Origin: Bacillota bacterium
Lineage (GTDB): Bacteria; Bacillota; Clostridia; Lachnospirales; Lachnospiraceae
Length of the DNA: 64,000 nucleotides
Assembly (NCBI GenBank): GCA_023442465.1
Contig: JAEZZQ010000001.1
Coordinates: 124,001 to 188,000, forward strand
Reading direction: 5' to 3'
Positions 7,821-16,586 of the stretch are shown piece by piece. Position 1 is the stretch's first letter, and every line of letters starts with the position of its first letter. Below the pieces are notes generated by a model that was not told where the DNA came from, made no database searches, and saw only the letters and a list, made by a program, of their open reading frames with translations. Both the position numbers and the translations under genes were made by a program.

Positions 7821-10800
7821 ATGAGGACATTTACCGCACCCTTGTACGAGCTGGGTGAATTCGAAGAAATTACAAAGCTCCTTAGTAAGCCGCAGGCTGC
7901 GGTGTCGCTGATCGGATGTGTGGATTCGCAGAAACTTCATATGGCGTATGGGCTAAGCGAGGGCTTTAAATATAAAATCATTGTTACCTATAACGATTTG
8001 AGGGCGAAGGCGATATTTGAGGATTGCAAACTATATGACAAGAATGTCACAATGTATCCGGCAAAGGATTTGATTTTTTATCAGGCGGATATTCACGGCA
8101 ATCAGATCGTTACAGAAAGAATAAAGGCGCTTAGAAGAGTAATCGAAGGAAGGCCGCTTACGGTGGTGACTACCTTCGACAGCTTTATGACGCCACAAGT
8201 GCCCCTGTCCGTTTTGGAGAAAAATGTAATCCGTATAGACTGCCAGGCCTCCGTGAATGAAAGGAGTCTCGCAGGGAAGCTTGTGGAAATGGGATATGAA
8301 AAGAATTATCAGGTAGAGGCGCCGGGACAGTTCTCCATTCGCGGCGGCATTGTAGATATTTTTGATTTGACGGAAGAGAATCCTTACCGGATCGAACTAT
8401 GGGGAGAGGAAGTAGAATCTATCCGAAGCTTCGACATTTTAAGCCAGCGTTCTATTGAAAAGCTGCAGTCTATCTGCATTTATCCGGCTACGGAAATGGT
8501 TCTTACCGCCGAGGAAATGAAAAAAGGAATAGAACGGATAGAAGCGGAGGCTAAAAAATGCGGTGACAGATTCCGAAAGGAGTTTAAAACCGAGGAAGCA
8601 CATCGTATTACTTCCCAGATCAAAGAACTGAAGGAGCAGATTCTTGAATTTAAGGAGGCTGCAAATCTGGAAAGCTACATACGCTATTTCTATCCGGAAA
8701 CGGTTTCTTTTATGGAGCTCTTCGATAAGGATAAGAGCTGCATTTTCATCGATGAGCCGGCACGGGTAAAGGAGCATGCGGATGCGGTAGAGCAGGAATT
8801 CAGGGAAAGCATGATGCACCGGATGGAAAAGGGGTACGCTTTGCCAGGCCAGGCGGATATCCTGTTCAGCTCGGAAGAAGTGGCTGCCAGAATGGCGAAG
8901 AACAGAGCGGTGACCTTGGCGGCGATAGATTTGAAGAATTCTCTCTTCAAAGCGGATAAGAAATTCGATATCGGAGCGAAAAGCGTCGCTTCCTATAATA
9001 ACAGCTTCGAAGCTTTGCTTAAGGACTTGAAGCGGTATAAGAAGAGCGGGTACCGGGTTCTTCTTTTATCCGGTTCACGAACGAGGGCGAAGCGTCTGGC
9101 AGAGGACCTGAGAAACGAGGATCTGACCAGCTTTTACAGCGATGATTCTTTCCGGGAAATACAGCCCGGGGAAGTAATGACTTTTTACGGCCGCGCACAG
9201 AAGGGCTTCGAATACCCGCTGATAAAATTCGTCGTTATTTCGGAGAGCGATATTTTTGGAGCGGAGAAAAAGAAAAAGCGGAAGGTCAAGAAATATGAAG
9301 GTCAGAAAATCAACGGTTTCAACGACCTTAAAGTGGGTGATTACGTAGTTCATGAAAATCACGGACTTGGCATCTATAAGGGAATCGAAAAGGTCGAAGT
9401 AGAAAAAGTGGTCAAAGACTATATCAAAATAGAATACCGGGACGGCGGTAATCTCTATATACTTGCCACCGGTCTTGACGTAATCCAGAAATACGCCTCG
9501 GCAGATGCCAAAAGGCCGAAGCTCAATAAGCTGGGTACGCAGGAATGGAGCCGGACGAAGAGCAAGGTAAAAGGGGCGGTAAACGAAGTGGCCAAAGACC
9601 TTGTGGAGCTGTATGCGGTAAGGCAGCAGAAAGAAGGCTTTGTTTACGGGAAAGATACGGTATGGCAGCAGGAGTTTGAAGAGATGTTTCCGTATGAGGA
9701 GACGGAGGATCAAATGACAGCAATAGCGGCCACAAAGAAGGATATGGAAAGCACGAAGATCATGGATCGCCTTATTTGCGGTGACGTGGGCTACGGCAAG
9801 ACGGAAATTGCCATTCGTGCGGCGTTTAAAGCGGTTCAGGAAGGTAAGCAGGTCGTATACTTGGTACCTACCACCATTTTGGCACAGCAGCATTACAATA
9901 CGTTCGTACAGAGAATGAAGGACTTTCCGGTGCGCGTGGATCTGCTTTCCCGTTTTCGGACATCGACGGAGCAGAAGAAAACGGCAGAGGATTTGCGGAA
10001 AGGTTTTGTGGATATTGTCATCGGCACCCACCGGGTGCTTTCCAAGGATATTGTTTTCAAGGATCTGGGTCTTCTCATCATCGATGAGGAACAGCGCTTT
10101 GGCGTGGCCCATAAAGAAAAGATAAAGAAGATGAAGGAAAATGTGGATGTGCTCACCCTTACGGCAACGCCCATACCGAGAACCCTTCATATGAGCCTTA
10201 TCGGTATCCGGGATATGAGCGTGCTGGAGGAAGCGCCGGAGGATCGCCTTCCGATTCAGACCTATGTCTTGGAATATAACGAGGAAATGGTAAGAGAAGC
10301 GATCGTCAGGGAGCTTTCCAGAGACGGTCAAGTTTACTATGTCTATAACCGGGTGAATAATATTGCTGATATTGCTTCGGGTATTGCCGAGCTTGTGCCG
10401 GAGGCCAACGTTGCCTTCGCTCACGGGCAGATGAAAGAGCACGAACTGGAAAAGATTATGTATGACTTTATCGGAGGGGAAATCGATGTTCTGGTTTCGA
10501 CGACCATCATAGAGACGGGTCTGGACATCTCCAACGTGAATACGATGATTATACACGATTCTGACAATATGGGGCTTTCCCAGCTTTATCAGCTTAGAGG
10601 CCGGGTAGGCCGTTCTAACCGCACTGCCTATGCATTTTTGATGTATAAGCGGGATAAGATGCTGAAGGAAATTGCCGAAAAACGTCTTGCTGCCATTAAA
10701 GAATTTACCGAATTGGGCAGCGGCTTTAAGATAGCTATGAGAGATTTGGAAATCCGAGGTGCGGGCAATCTGCTTGGATCGAAGCAGCATGGACATATGC

Positions 10801-11366
10801 AGGCGGTAGGATATGATTTGTATTGCAAAATGCTGAATGAGGCGGTAAAGAACCTGAAGGGAATGAAAACACAGGAGGATTTCAATACTTCCGTAGATTT
10901 GGATGTGGATGCATTTATTCCGCCGTCTTATATCGTGAATGAGTTCCAGAAGCTGGATATCTATAAGCGGATTGCAGGTATCGATAACAAGGGAGAAAGC
11001 GATGATATGAAGGAGGAACTGCTGGATCGCTTCGGAGAAATTCCGAAATCTGTGGATAACCTCCTTAGGATCGCGCTTGTGCGTGTAAATGCCCATAAGC
11101 TCTACATGCCGGAGGTAAGGGGACAGAATGGAGAGATACGCTTTTTGCTGAACGCTGATGCAAAAATAAAGGCGGAGAATATCCCCGCCCTTTTAAAAAA
11201 ATATCCTAAGCTTACCTTTAACGCCAAAGGAGTTCCGTTCTTCCTCTTCCGTTACAAGAAATGCGCAGTGGTGGAGAAGGATGCAGAAAACCTGCTTACA
11301 CTGACCGAGGAGCTTCTCGCGGATATGAATGAAATTTTGCTTGAGGAAAATACCGTTTTGGATTAA
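7821..11366 (+). CDS. mfd: Transcription-repair coupling factor
   Basis: Mfd removes RNA polymerase stalled at DNA lesions and recruits UvrA. At 1181 residues it has full length: a UvrB-like N-terminal module (to about 350), a CarD-like RNA-polymerase interaction domain (about 490-560, VGDYVVHENHGLGIYKGIE), a RecG-like helicase core with Walker A GDVGYGKTEIA at about 653, DEEQ at about 754, and LRGRVGRSNRTAYAF in motif VI, then the C-terminal TRCF domain. AGGAGAGG precedes the ATG. The stop overlaps the stop of the convergent acetyltransferase gene by 4 bp. Confidence 0.97.
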   Translation: MRTFTAPLYELGEFEEITKLLSKPQAAVSLIGCVDSQKLHMAYGLSEGFKYKIIVTYNDLRAKAIFEDCKLYDKNVTMYPAKDLIFYQADIHGNQIVTERIKALRRVIEGRPLTVVTTFDSFMTPQVPLSVLEKNVIRIDCQASVNERSLAGKLVEMGYEKNYQVEAPGQFSIRGGIVDIFDLTEENPYRIELWGEEVESIRSFDILSQRSIEKLQSICIYPATEMVLTAEEMKKGIERIEAEAKKCGDRFRKEFKTEEAHRITSQIKELKEQILEFKEAANLESYIRYFYPETVSFMELFDKDKSCIFIDEPARVKEHADAVEQEFRESMMHRMEKGYALPGQADILFSSEEVAARMAKNRAVTLAAIDLKNSLFKADKKFDIGAKSVASYNNSFEALLKDLKRYKKSGYRVLLLSGSRTRAKRLAEDLRNEDLTSFYSDDSFREIQPGEVMTFYGRAQKGFEYPLIKFVVISESDIFGAEKKKKRKVKKYEGQKINGFNDLKVGDYVVHENHGLGIYKGIEKVEVEKVVKDYIKIEYRDGGNLYILATGLDVIQKYASADAKRPKLNKLGTQEWSRTKSKVKGAVNEVAKDLVELYAVRQQKEGFVYGKDTVWQQEFEEMFPYEETEDQMTAIAATKKDMESTKIMDRLICGDVGYGKTEIAIRAAFKAVQEGKQVVYLVPTTILAQQHYNTFVQRMKDFPVRVDLLSRFRTSTEQKKTAEDLRKGFVDIVIGTHRVLSKDIVFKDLGLLIIDEEQRFGVAHKEKIKKMKENVDVLTLTATPIPRTLHMSLIGIRDMSVLEEAPEDRLPIQTYVLEYNEEMVREAIVRELSRDGQVYYVYNRVNNIADIASGIAELVPEANVAFAHGQMKEHELEKIMYDFIGGEIDVLVSTTIIETGLDISNVNTMIIHDSDNMGLSQLYQLRGRVGRSNRTAYAFLMYKRDKMLKEIAEKRLAAIKEFTELGSGFKIAMRDLEIRGAGNLLGSKQHGHMQAVGYDLYCKMLNEAVKNLKGMKTQEDFNTSVDLDVDAFIPPSYIVNEFQKLDIYKRIAGIDNKGESDDMKEELLDRFGEIPKSVDNLLRIALVRVNAHKLYMPEVRGQNGEIRFLLNADAKIKAENIPALLKKYPKLTFNAKGVPFFLFRYKKCAVVEKDAENLLTLTEELLADMNEILLEENTVLD

Positions 11367-12136
11367 GGTTTTTCTACTACAATGTATGTGACATACTCCT
11401 CCCCCAAATGATATCCAAGCCTCTCTGCCAGCATTACGGACTCTTTATTCATAGCATCCCAGCTCGGATAAAGCCCTTTCTCCAGGCAGTCCAAGATCAG
11501 ACGGGAAGCGCAGATAAGAGCGAGACCCTTTCTGCGGTATTCGGGGAGCGTATCCACCTCAATTTCGATACCTTTATCATAGACAGTATAGGAAGAGGCT
11601 CCGGAAACGATAGCGTCTTCGCACATAACGACAAATCCCAGACCATATCTTTCATAGGCTTCATAACTGCTAAATACAGAACATAGGTCACGAAGCTGCT
11701 CCAGATTCAAAAGACGGCGGTAGATTGCTTCATCGATCCGGTGAAGAGAATATCCGCCGGGAAGATTTGTAATATTGCCGGAAAGCGTTTCTTTATGAAA
11801 TGCTTCCGGTTCTTTTTTTATGGAATAACGCATAAAGCGCTCAAAACTTTCAGGATAAGTTTCTTCGATAAGAATTCCCCAGCCCGGGCTTTCAGGAATG
11901 AGAAGCAGAAGGCCTGAAGGCGAATCCACATGGATATTATTCGCCAGCTCACTGTCAGGGGCACCCGCAAAAAAGCAGAAATCTCCCACGACGATTTGGG
12001 CGCTGGAAGGATGCTCCAGATCATCGGTCCATGCTCTCCCCATGTACCCTTGAAGGCAGGACCAAATAATGGTGTGAGCGGCGTTTTGAAAAAGCGGTGC
12101 GATTTTAGACATATCCATACTCGATACTTCGTACAT
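11363..12136 (-). CDS. GNAT family acetyltransferase
   Basis: A 257-residue protein of the two-part GNAT_acetyltran type seen in Firmicutes. The N-terminal half is poorly conserved. The C-terminal acetyl-CoA fold covers about 150-250, with IEVDTLPEYRRKGLALICASRLI giving the R/Q-x-x-G/A pyrophosphate loop. I place the start at the second ATG (12136) because AGGAGG directly abuts the first ATG at 12142 with no spacing, whereas the second gives 6 nt. Substrate unknown. Convergent with mfd. Confidence 0.8.
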   Translation of the reverse strand: MYEVSSMDMSKIAPLFQNAAHTIIWSCLQGYMGRAWTDDLEHPSSAQIVVGDFCFFAGAPDSELANNIHVDSPSGLLLLIPESPGWGILIEETYPESFERFMRYSIKKEPEAFHKETLSGNITNLPGGYSLHRIDEAIYRRLLNLEQLRDLCSVFSSYEAYERYGLGFVVMCEDAIVSGASSYTVYDKGIEIEVDTLPEYRRKGLALICASRLILDCLEKGLYPSWDAMNKESVMLAERLGYHLGEEYVTYIVVEKP

Positions 12137-12266
12137 GTACATCCTCCTCTTATATTACGTGGCGATTTTCTGTTCCCGTATGAATGATTTGGTAAAAAGT
12201 GTAACAAAAAACAAAGTTCAGTGCAAGTGTAATTATGCTAAAATAAAAATAGATCGATCAGAAAAT

Positions 12267-12416
12267 GTTACTGTTCACACAGTAGCTTAACACTTGCTGT
12301 TAAGCTACGTAAGAACGTGATGCAAGAGATGATTTCTGCTTCGCGAAGTGAATTTAGATGCAAAAAGTTTGCATTGCAGAACATCATGCGTTACTGAGAA
12401 CGGAGTGAACAGTAAC
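12267..12416 (-). mobile_element. MITE-like element, copy A2, with perfect 8-bp target duplication
   Basis: 150 bp, inverted relative to the copy at 1792. Terminal inverted repeats GTTACTGTTCAC / GTGAACAGTAAC are 12/12. The flanks are CAGAAAAT at 12259-12266 and again at 12417-12424. The element carries the hairpin TAGCTTAACA...TGTTAAGCTA. It occupies most of the 12137-12495 gap, between the acetyltransferase and sigma-factor genes, and may separate the sigma gene from its upstream promoter region. Confidence 0.88.
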
Positions 12417-12495
12417 CAGAAAATGAACCTTTTTCATAAAAGAGTACTCTTATAGTCAGATACGTATCGGAAGGAAGAGGAAGGAGTCCAAGGTC

Positions 12496-13077
12496 GTGGA
12501 AGAATCAAGACTGGTGCAGCAGCTAAAAGGCGGAGATAAGGCGGCCTTTGACGCGCTGTATGAAAAATATAAAAATATACTTTTGCGCATGGCATATCTG
12601 GTGAGCGGCAATAGGGATGATGCCGAGGACATCGTACAGGAGACGTTTGTAAAATGCTATCTGCATATCGGTGAATTAAAAAAGGACGAGGGTTTTCGGC
12701 CTTGGCTTTTTCAAATATTGTACCGGACGGCATATAGACAGACCAAGAAACGCGGCAGGGAAATTCCTGGCGAAGATATCGGCATGCAGGCGGAGGCCAC
12801 GGACGGAGTCACCTCTCTGGATAAGCTTGTGAGAAACGAGACGGAAAAAATGATAAGCGATGCGGTACAAGGCTTAGACATCAAGCATCGGACAGTAATC
12901 GTTTTGTATTATTACAACGAGCTGTCCGCAGGAGAGATTGCGAAGGTGCTGGGATGCACGCAGGGAACCGTAAAATCCAGACTGCACAATGCGAGAAAAA
13001 AACTAAAAGGAATATTGAAAGCGCAGGAGGAAGGAGGCAAAGAGTATGAAAAGCAAAAAGGATTGCATTATTCATAA
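12496..13077 (+). CDS. ECF-type RNA polymerase sigma factor
   Basis: This 193-residue protein has sigma-70 region 2 at about 20-85 (DALYEKYKNILLRMAYLVSG then DAEDIVQETFVKCY) and region 4 at about 125-180 (HRTVIVLYYYNELSAGEIAK and CTQGTVKSRLHNARKKL), with no region 1 or 3. This is the extracytoplasmic-function architecture. Start is GTG at 12496, with AAGGAG 9 nt upstream. Its 3' end overlaps the next gene by 32 bp, so sigma factor and probable anti-sigma protein are coupled. Target promoters cannot be seen. Confidence 0.92.
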   Translation: MEESRLVQQLKGGDKAAFDALYEKYKNILLRMAYLVSGNRDDAEDIVQETFVKCYLHIGELKKDEGFRPWLFQILYRTAYRQTKKRGREIPGEDIGMQAEATDGVTSLDKLVRNETEKMISDAVQGLDIKHRTVIVLYYYNELSAGEIAKVLGCTQGTVKSRLHNARKKLKGILKAQEEGGKEYEKQKGLHYS

Positions 13078-13882
13078 GGAGTGGGATGAAAAGGATGAAA
13101 CATTGAAGGAAACCCTTTATGAAATGAGCGGACGGATAAGTGCCTCCGAAAGCTTGAAGCGGCAAATCGACAGCCGGCTTTTTAAAGAAGAGAAAGGAAG
13201 GACTATATCTATGAAGAGGTTCAGTATGAAAAAAGTAGCGATCGGAGTAGCGGCAGCATGTCTTGTGCTGGGAACGGTATCGATTGCAGGAAGCGGGATC
13301 AAACATTATGTGAGCCACGGCTCCATAATACCGGATTATACGAAGTTTGAGGATTTGGGAAAGGCGGAGGAAAAAGTAGGATATCGGATAGATGCTGTGG
13401 AGGCCTTTGCTAACGGTTACAAAATGAAAAGCATAGATATACATGAAATTGCGATACAAAATGAGGCGGGGCAAAAAGAGGAGGAGCAAAAGGAAATTAA
13501 TATCTATTATGAGAAACCGGGAGCTGAACGTATTTTCCTCTCCGTACGCAAGCTATTTGCCGGTGAAACTCCAGAAACCGCATTTGATATTTCTGCTGCT
13601 GACAAAACAATGCAGTACAATGATGTTACATTGGCCTTCAATAAGACCACGTATAAATTCGTTCCGCCCGATTACAAACTGACAGATGAGGATGAGAAGG
13701 CGCTGGAAAGCGGCGCTGTGGAGATTTCTTATGGTACCTCCGATGTGGAAATAAAGGAGGCTTATTCCGTAGGATGGGTGAAGGACGGAATCGTGTATAA
13801 TCTGGGTGGCTTTGACCTTGCGCTTACTGCGGATGATATGCTTGATATGGCGAGAGGGATAATCGAAAGCGGAGTAAAATAA
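13046..13882 (+). CDS. Membrane-anchored probable anti-sigma factor
   Basis: A 278-residue protein with a charged cytoplasmic N-terminus (about 1-65), one membrane segment at about 67-85 (VAIGVAAACLVLGTVSIAG) and a ~190-residue extracytoplasmic domain. The domain resembles the DUF4179-type anti-sigma proteins of Clostridia. It starts inside the sigma gene, with GGAGG a few bases before the ATG. The inference is that it holds the sigma factor at the membrane until an envelope signal arrives. No zinc-binding anti-sigma motif is visible, and the signal is unknown. Confidence 0.75.
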   Translation: MKSKKDCIIHKEWDEKDETLKETLYEMSGRISASESLKRQIDSRLFKEEKGRTISMKRFSMKKVAIGVAAACLVLGTVSIAGSGIKHYVSHGSIIPDYTKFEDLGKAEEKVGYRIDAVEAFANGYKMKSIDIHEIAIQNEAGQKEEEQKEINIYYEKPGAERIFLSVRKLFAGETPETAFDISAADKTMQYNDVTLAFNKTTYKFVPPDYKLTDEDEKALESGAVEISYGTSDVEIKEAYSVGWVKDGIVYNLGGFDLALTADDMLDMARGIIESGVK

Positions 13883-13907
13883 TAACCGGAAGAAACTTTT
13901 TACAGAA

Positions 13908-13943
13908 GGCAGATGAGCGTTTATGCAGCTCATCTGTCTTTTT
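13908..13943 (+). terminator. Rho-independent terminator of the sigma/anti-sigma operon
   Basis: An 11-bp stem with one wobble (GGCAGATGAGC / GCTCATCTGTC), a 9-nt loop, then TTTTT; 26 bp after the anti-sigma stop. Confidence 0.85.
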
Positions 13944-14033
13944 GTGCGTGTTACCTAAAAAAGACTGACAAAGCGGCGAAAAACAGTTATTCTAATATCG
14001 AACCGGTTTACAAATATAATAGGAGGCGGGATT

Positions 14034-14468
14034 GTGAAGGTAGAAATAAAACTATCTGCGGATATAAAAGAACCTTATGCAGTAATTTATGCAAATGCAG
14101 TAACGGAAGAAGTACAGCGCGCTGCAGAAGTTTTTGAAGCGAAGGGGAACGTGATCACTGCAAAAGAAAATGAGAAAATAGTTGTTTTGGACGGGTCCGA
14201 AATTTATATGGTACGTGCGGAAAACAAGGAGGTTTTCCTGTACGGCCAAGATAAGAAATATCTGTCCAAAAAAAAGCTTTATGAGTTGGAAAATATACTG
14301 GGAGAAAATTTTATGAGGATTTCCAAGACTACCATTGTGAATCTGAAGAAAATTGACAGCGTTGAGCCGGCTTTTAATGCCATGATGTATCTTGTGATGA
14401 AGAACGGCTGTAAGGACTATATTACCAGAGCATATCTTATGGAGTTCAAGAAATATCTCGGACTTTGA
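14034..14468 (+). CDS. LytTR-family DNA-binding transcriptional regulator
   Basis: A 144-residue protein lacking a receiver domain. The C-terminal ~95 residues form a LytTR domain (EIYMVRAENKEVFLYGQDKKYL, then LENILGENFMRISKTTIVNL and IDSVEPAFN). Start GTG 14034 has AGGAGG 7 nt upstream. Small single-domain LytTR proteins are typically paired with a DUF3021 membrane protein that restrains them, and the next gene is exactly that. Such pairs usually autoregulate and control transporters. Confidence 0.9.
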   Translation: MKVEIKLSADIKEPYAVIYANAVTEEVQRAAEVFEAKGNVITAKENEKIVVLDGSEIYMVRAENKEVFLYGQDKKYLSKKKLYELENILGENFMRISKTTIVNLKKIDSVEPAFNAMMYLVMKNGCKDYITRAYLMEFKKYLGL

Positions 14469-14563
14469 AACGCCTGTGGAAAGTATAAGCAGCCTGAATG
14501 AATGGATGTTAGCAATCCAATATGCAGAGTGTGAAAATTCAAATTAGAAAGTGAGGAAAAATT

Positions 14564-14992
14564 ATGTTTAGAAAAATATTTAAATTGATATGTGTCGGTA
14601 TCTCCTGGGGATGTACCATTTCCTGCCTGATTTCGATGGTAGGTTATACCATGATGGGAAATGAGTGGTTTTTGTCTTCACCCAGAGGCTTCAATGCGCA
14701 GGTAGCGGCTGCGATAATCGTCGGAATGGGCTGGAGCCTTCCAACTGTGGTGTATGATAACGAAAAGCTATCCAAAGTGCAGCAGCTCTTGATCCATGCA
14801 GCAATAGGTTTTATCGTGTATATCCCGATAGCTTTTTATATGCAGTGGATACCATTGGGAAATATTTCCCTTATGCTTGCAAGCATCCTGATAGCGATAA
14901 TCAGCGCGTTTATCGTTTGGCTCTGCTTCTATTTCTATTACAAATGGGAGGCCAGGGAAATCAATCGGGAAATTAAGGAAAAAGACCTATAG
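14564..14992 (+). CDS. DUF3021 family four-helix membrane protein
   Basis: A 142-residue membrane protein with four predicted segments at about 5-27, 46-64, 75-95 and 102-125 and a charged cytoplasmic tail (KWEAREINREIKEKDL). DUF3021 proteins sit beside LytTR regulators and are thought to sequester or modulate them at the membrane. AAAGTGAGG precedes the ATG. The gap from the LytTR gene is 95 bp. Confidence 0.88.
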   Translation: MFRKIFKLICVGISWGCTISCLISMVGYTMMGNEWFLSSPRGFNAQVAAAIIVGMGWSLPTVVYDNEKLSKVQQLLIHAAIGFIVYIPIAFYMQWIPLGNISLMLASILIAIISAFIVWLCFYFYYKWEAREINREIKEKDL

Positions 14993-15010
14993 GAATCGGG
15001 ATAACGTGCA

Positions 15011-15036
15011 GGAGAGACGGTAAAGGTCTCTCCTTT
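15011..15036 (+). terminator. Terminator behind the LytTR/DUF3021 pair
   Basis: 8-bp perfect stem GGAGAGAC / GTCTCTCC followed by TTTT. MITE copy A3 begins 10 bp further on. Confidence 0.8.
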
Positions 15037-15045
15037 TACTCGCTC

Positions 15046-15178
15046 GTTACTGTTCACTCCGTTCTCAGTAACGCATGATTTTTGCATTTAAATTCGCTCC
15101 GCGAAGCAGAAATCATCTCTTGAATCATATTCTTACGTAGCTTAACAGCAAGTGTTAAGCTACTGTGTGAACAGTAAC
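15046..15178 (+). mobile_element. MITE-like element, copy A3 (133 bp)
   Basis: Same orientation as the copy at 1792 and 17 bp shorter, with 12/12 terminal inverted repeats (GTTACTGTTCAC / GTGAACAGTAAC). Flanking octamers ACTCGCTC (15038-15045) and ACTGTCTC (15179-15186) agree at 6 of 8, consistent with an older insertion. It fills most of the 14993-15306 gap. Confidence 0.85.
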
Positions 15179-15306
15179 ACTGTCTCCTGTATTTGTATGA
15201 AAATAGCGACTCACTTCTTGTACTTTACACCGTCAATATGCTATACTACTAAAGTAAATTTCTATAGATTGATTTCAGCATAATAAGAGCAGCGGAGAAT
15301 GGTAAG

Positions 15307-16575
15307 ATGAACGATATGGATTTTTCCAATTGGGGGCGGGACATTGGAGAAAAAATTGATAAATTCGTAAAATCCAAGGAAGTTACGGAATTACAGGAAA
15401 ATATTAGAGCGACGGTGGAAAATACGGTGAAGGAAGTGAGCCGTTCGGTAAAGGAAGCTACTGATAACGCGAACAAGAATGTGGGGCAGCATCGGGACAA
15501 AACATATCAGGGCATGCCTCCGAAAGAGAATTATCAGAATACCTACCGCCCGGGACAGTACGCGAAAACCGCACAGCCTATGAAGGAATATCGCAATAAA
15601 CGACAGCTTCCGGTAAAGAGAAGCCCTCAGGGAAGCGTATCCGGCGTGTTGCTTACCGTATTCGGAAGTCTTGGCGCGGTGCTTTCCTGGAGCTATGCGC
15701 TCGCAGTATATTCACTGTCCTTTGTCGCAGTCAATCTGTTCGGAATAGGAGTCATGTCCATAGAAATACCGTTGGTGTTAGGCGGTATCTGTACAGTGGC
15801 TGCCGCATCGGGCGGATTTTTAAGGCGCAGGGCAAGACGGTTTAAGAAATATGTAAGGGCCATGGGGGCGAAGGATTTTCATTCCATAGAGAGCCTTGCC
15901 AAGGCCGTAGGAAAAAAGGACAAGTTCGTTATTAAGGACTTAAAGCGTATGATAAGGCGCCGATGGTTTCGTGAGGGGCATTTGGACCAGCAGGAGACCT
16001 GCTTTATGCTGACGGATGAATCTTATAAGATGTATCAGGATGCGCAGAAGGAACTGGAACGCCGCAAGGAAGAAGAGGAGCGCCTCGCCAGAGAGAAGGA
16101 ACTGCTGGAGCAGGATCCGGTGAGAAAGCAGCTTTTGATTATTGTGGAAGAAGGAAAGGAATATATACGCCGTATCAGGGCGGCTAACGACAGCATGCCG
16201 GAGGAGGAGATTTCCGGCAAGCTTTTACGCCTGGAGCGGATTTGCACCCGTATCTTCGAGCATGTGGAGGGGAATCCGGAGAAATTGTCCGATATACGCA
16301 GATTCATGAACTACTATATGCCTACTACGCTTAAATTGGTGGAAGCATATCAGGAGTTCAGTGTGCAGCCGGTTCAGGGAGAAAACATTACTACGGCGAA
16401 AAAAGAAATCGAAGAAATGCTGGACGATATAAACGGAGCCTTTGAAAAGATGTTTGACAAGCTTTTTGAGGACGATGCAATGGATATTTCTACGGATATT
16501 TCCGTATTATCCACTATGCTTGCACAAGAAGGCCTTTTAAAGGATGAATTCAGAAAAGAGAATGAGGGAAAATAA
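15307..16575 (+). CDS. xpaC: XpaC-like protein (5-bromo-4-chloroindolyl phosphate hydrolysis family)
   Basis: A 422-residue protein with an N-terminal coiled-coil region (about 10-60), two membrane segments (about 112-133 and 143-168), then a basic linker and a cytoplasmic helical domain with a long charged coil (about 245-275) matching the XpaC/Halogen_Hydrol family. The biochemical role is not established; the family name comes from a Bacillus phenotype. The next gene is telA, 11 bp downstream, reproducing the Bacillus xpaC-yaaN operon. The middle also contains a winged-helix-like stretch (IESLAKAVGKKDKFVIKDLK). RBS is weak (AGAATGGTAAG). Confidence 0.8.
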   Translation: MNDMDFSNWGRDIGEKIDKFVKSKEVTELQENIRATVENTVKEVSRSVKEATDNANKNVGQHRDKTYQGMPPKENYQNTYRPGQYAKTAQPMKEYRNKRQLPVKRSPQGSVSGVLLTVFGSLGAVLSWSYALAVYSLSFVAVNLFGIGVMSIEIPLVLGGICTVAAASGGFLRRRARRFKKYVRAMGAKDFHSIESLAKAVGKKDKFVIKDLKRMIRRRWFREGHLDQQETCFMLTDESYKMYQDAQKELERRKEEEERLAREKELLEQDPVRKQLLIIVEEGKEYIRRIRAANDSMPEEEISGKLLRLERICTRIFEHVEGNPEKLSDIRRFMNYYMPTTLKLVEAYQEFSVQPVQGENITTAKKEIEEMLDDINGAFEKMFDKLFEDDAMDISTDISVLSTMLAQEGLLKDEFRKENEGK

Positions 16576-16586
16576 AGGAGCGGATT

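Noticed and set aside
9075..11096. A 673-codon open frame on the minus strand opposite mfd
   Set aside because: It lies wholly within mfd, has no recognisable domain, no ribosome site and a composition typical of a shadow frame.
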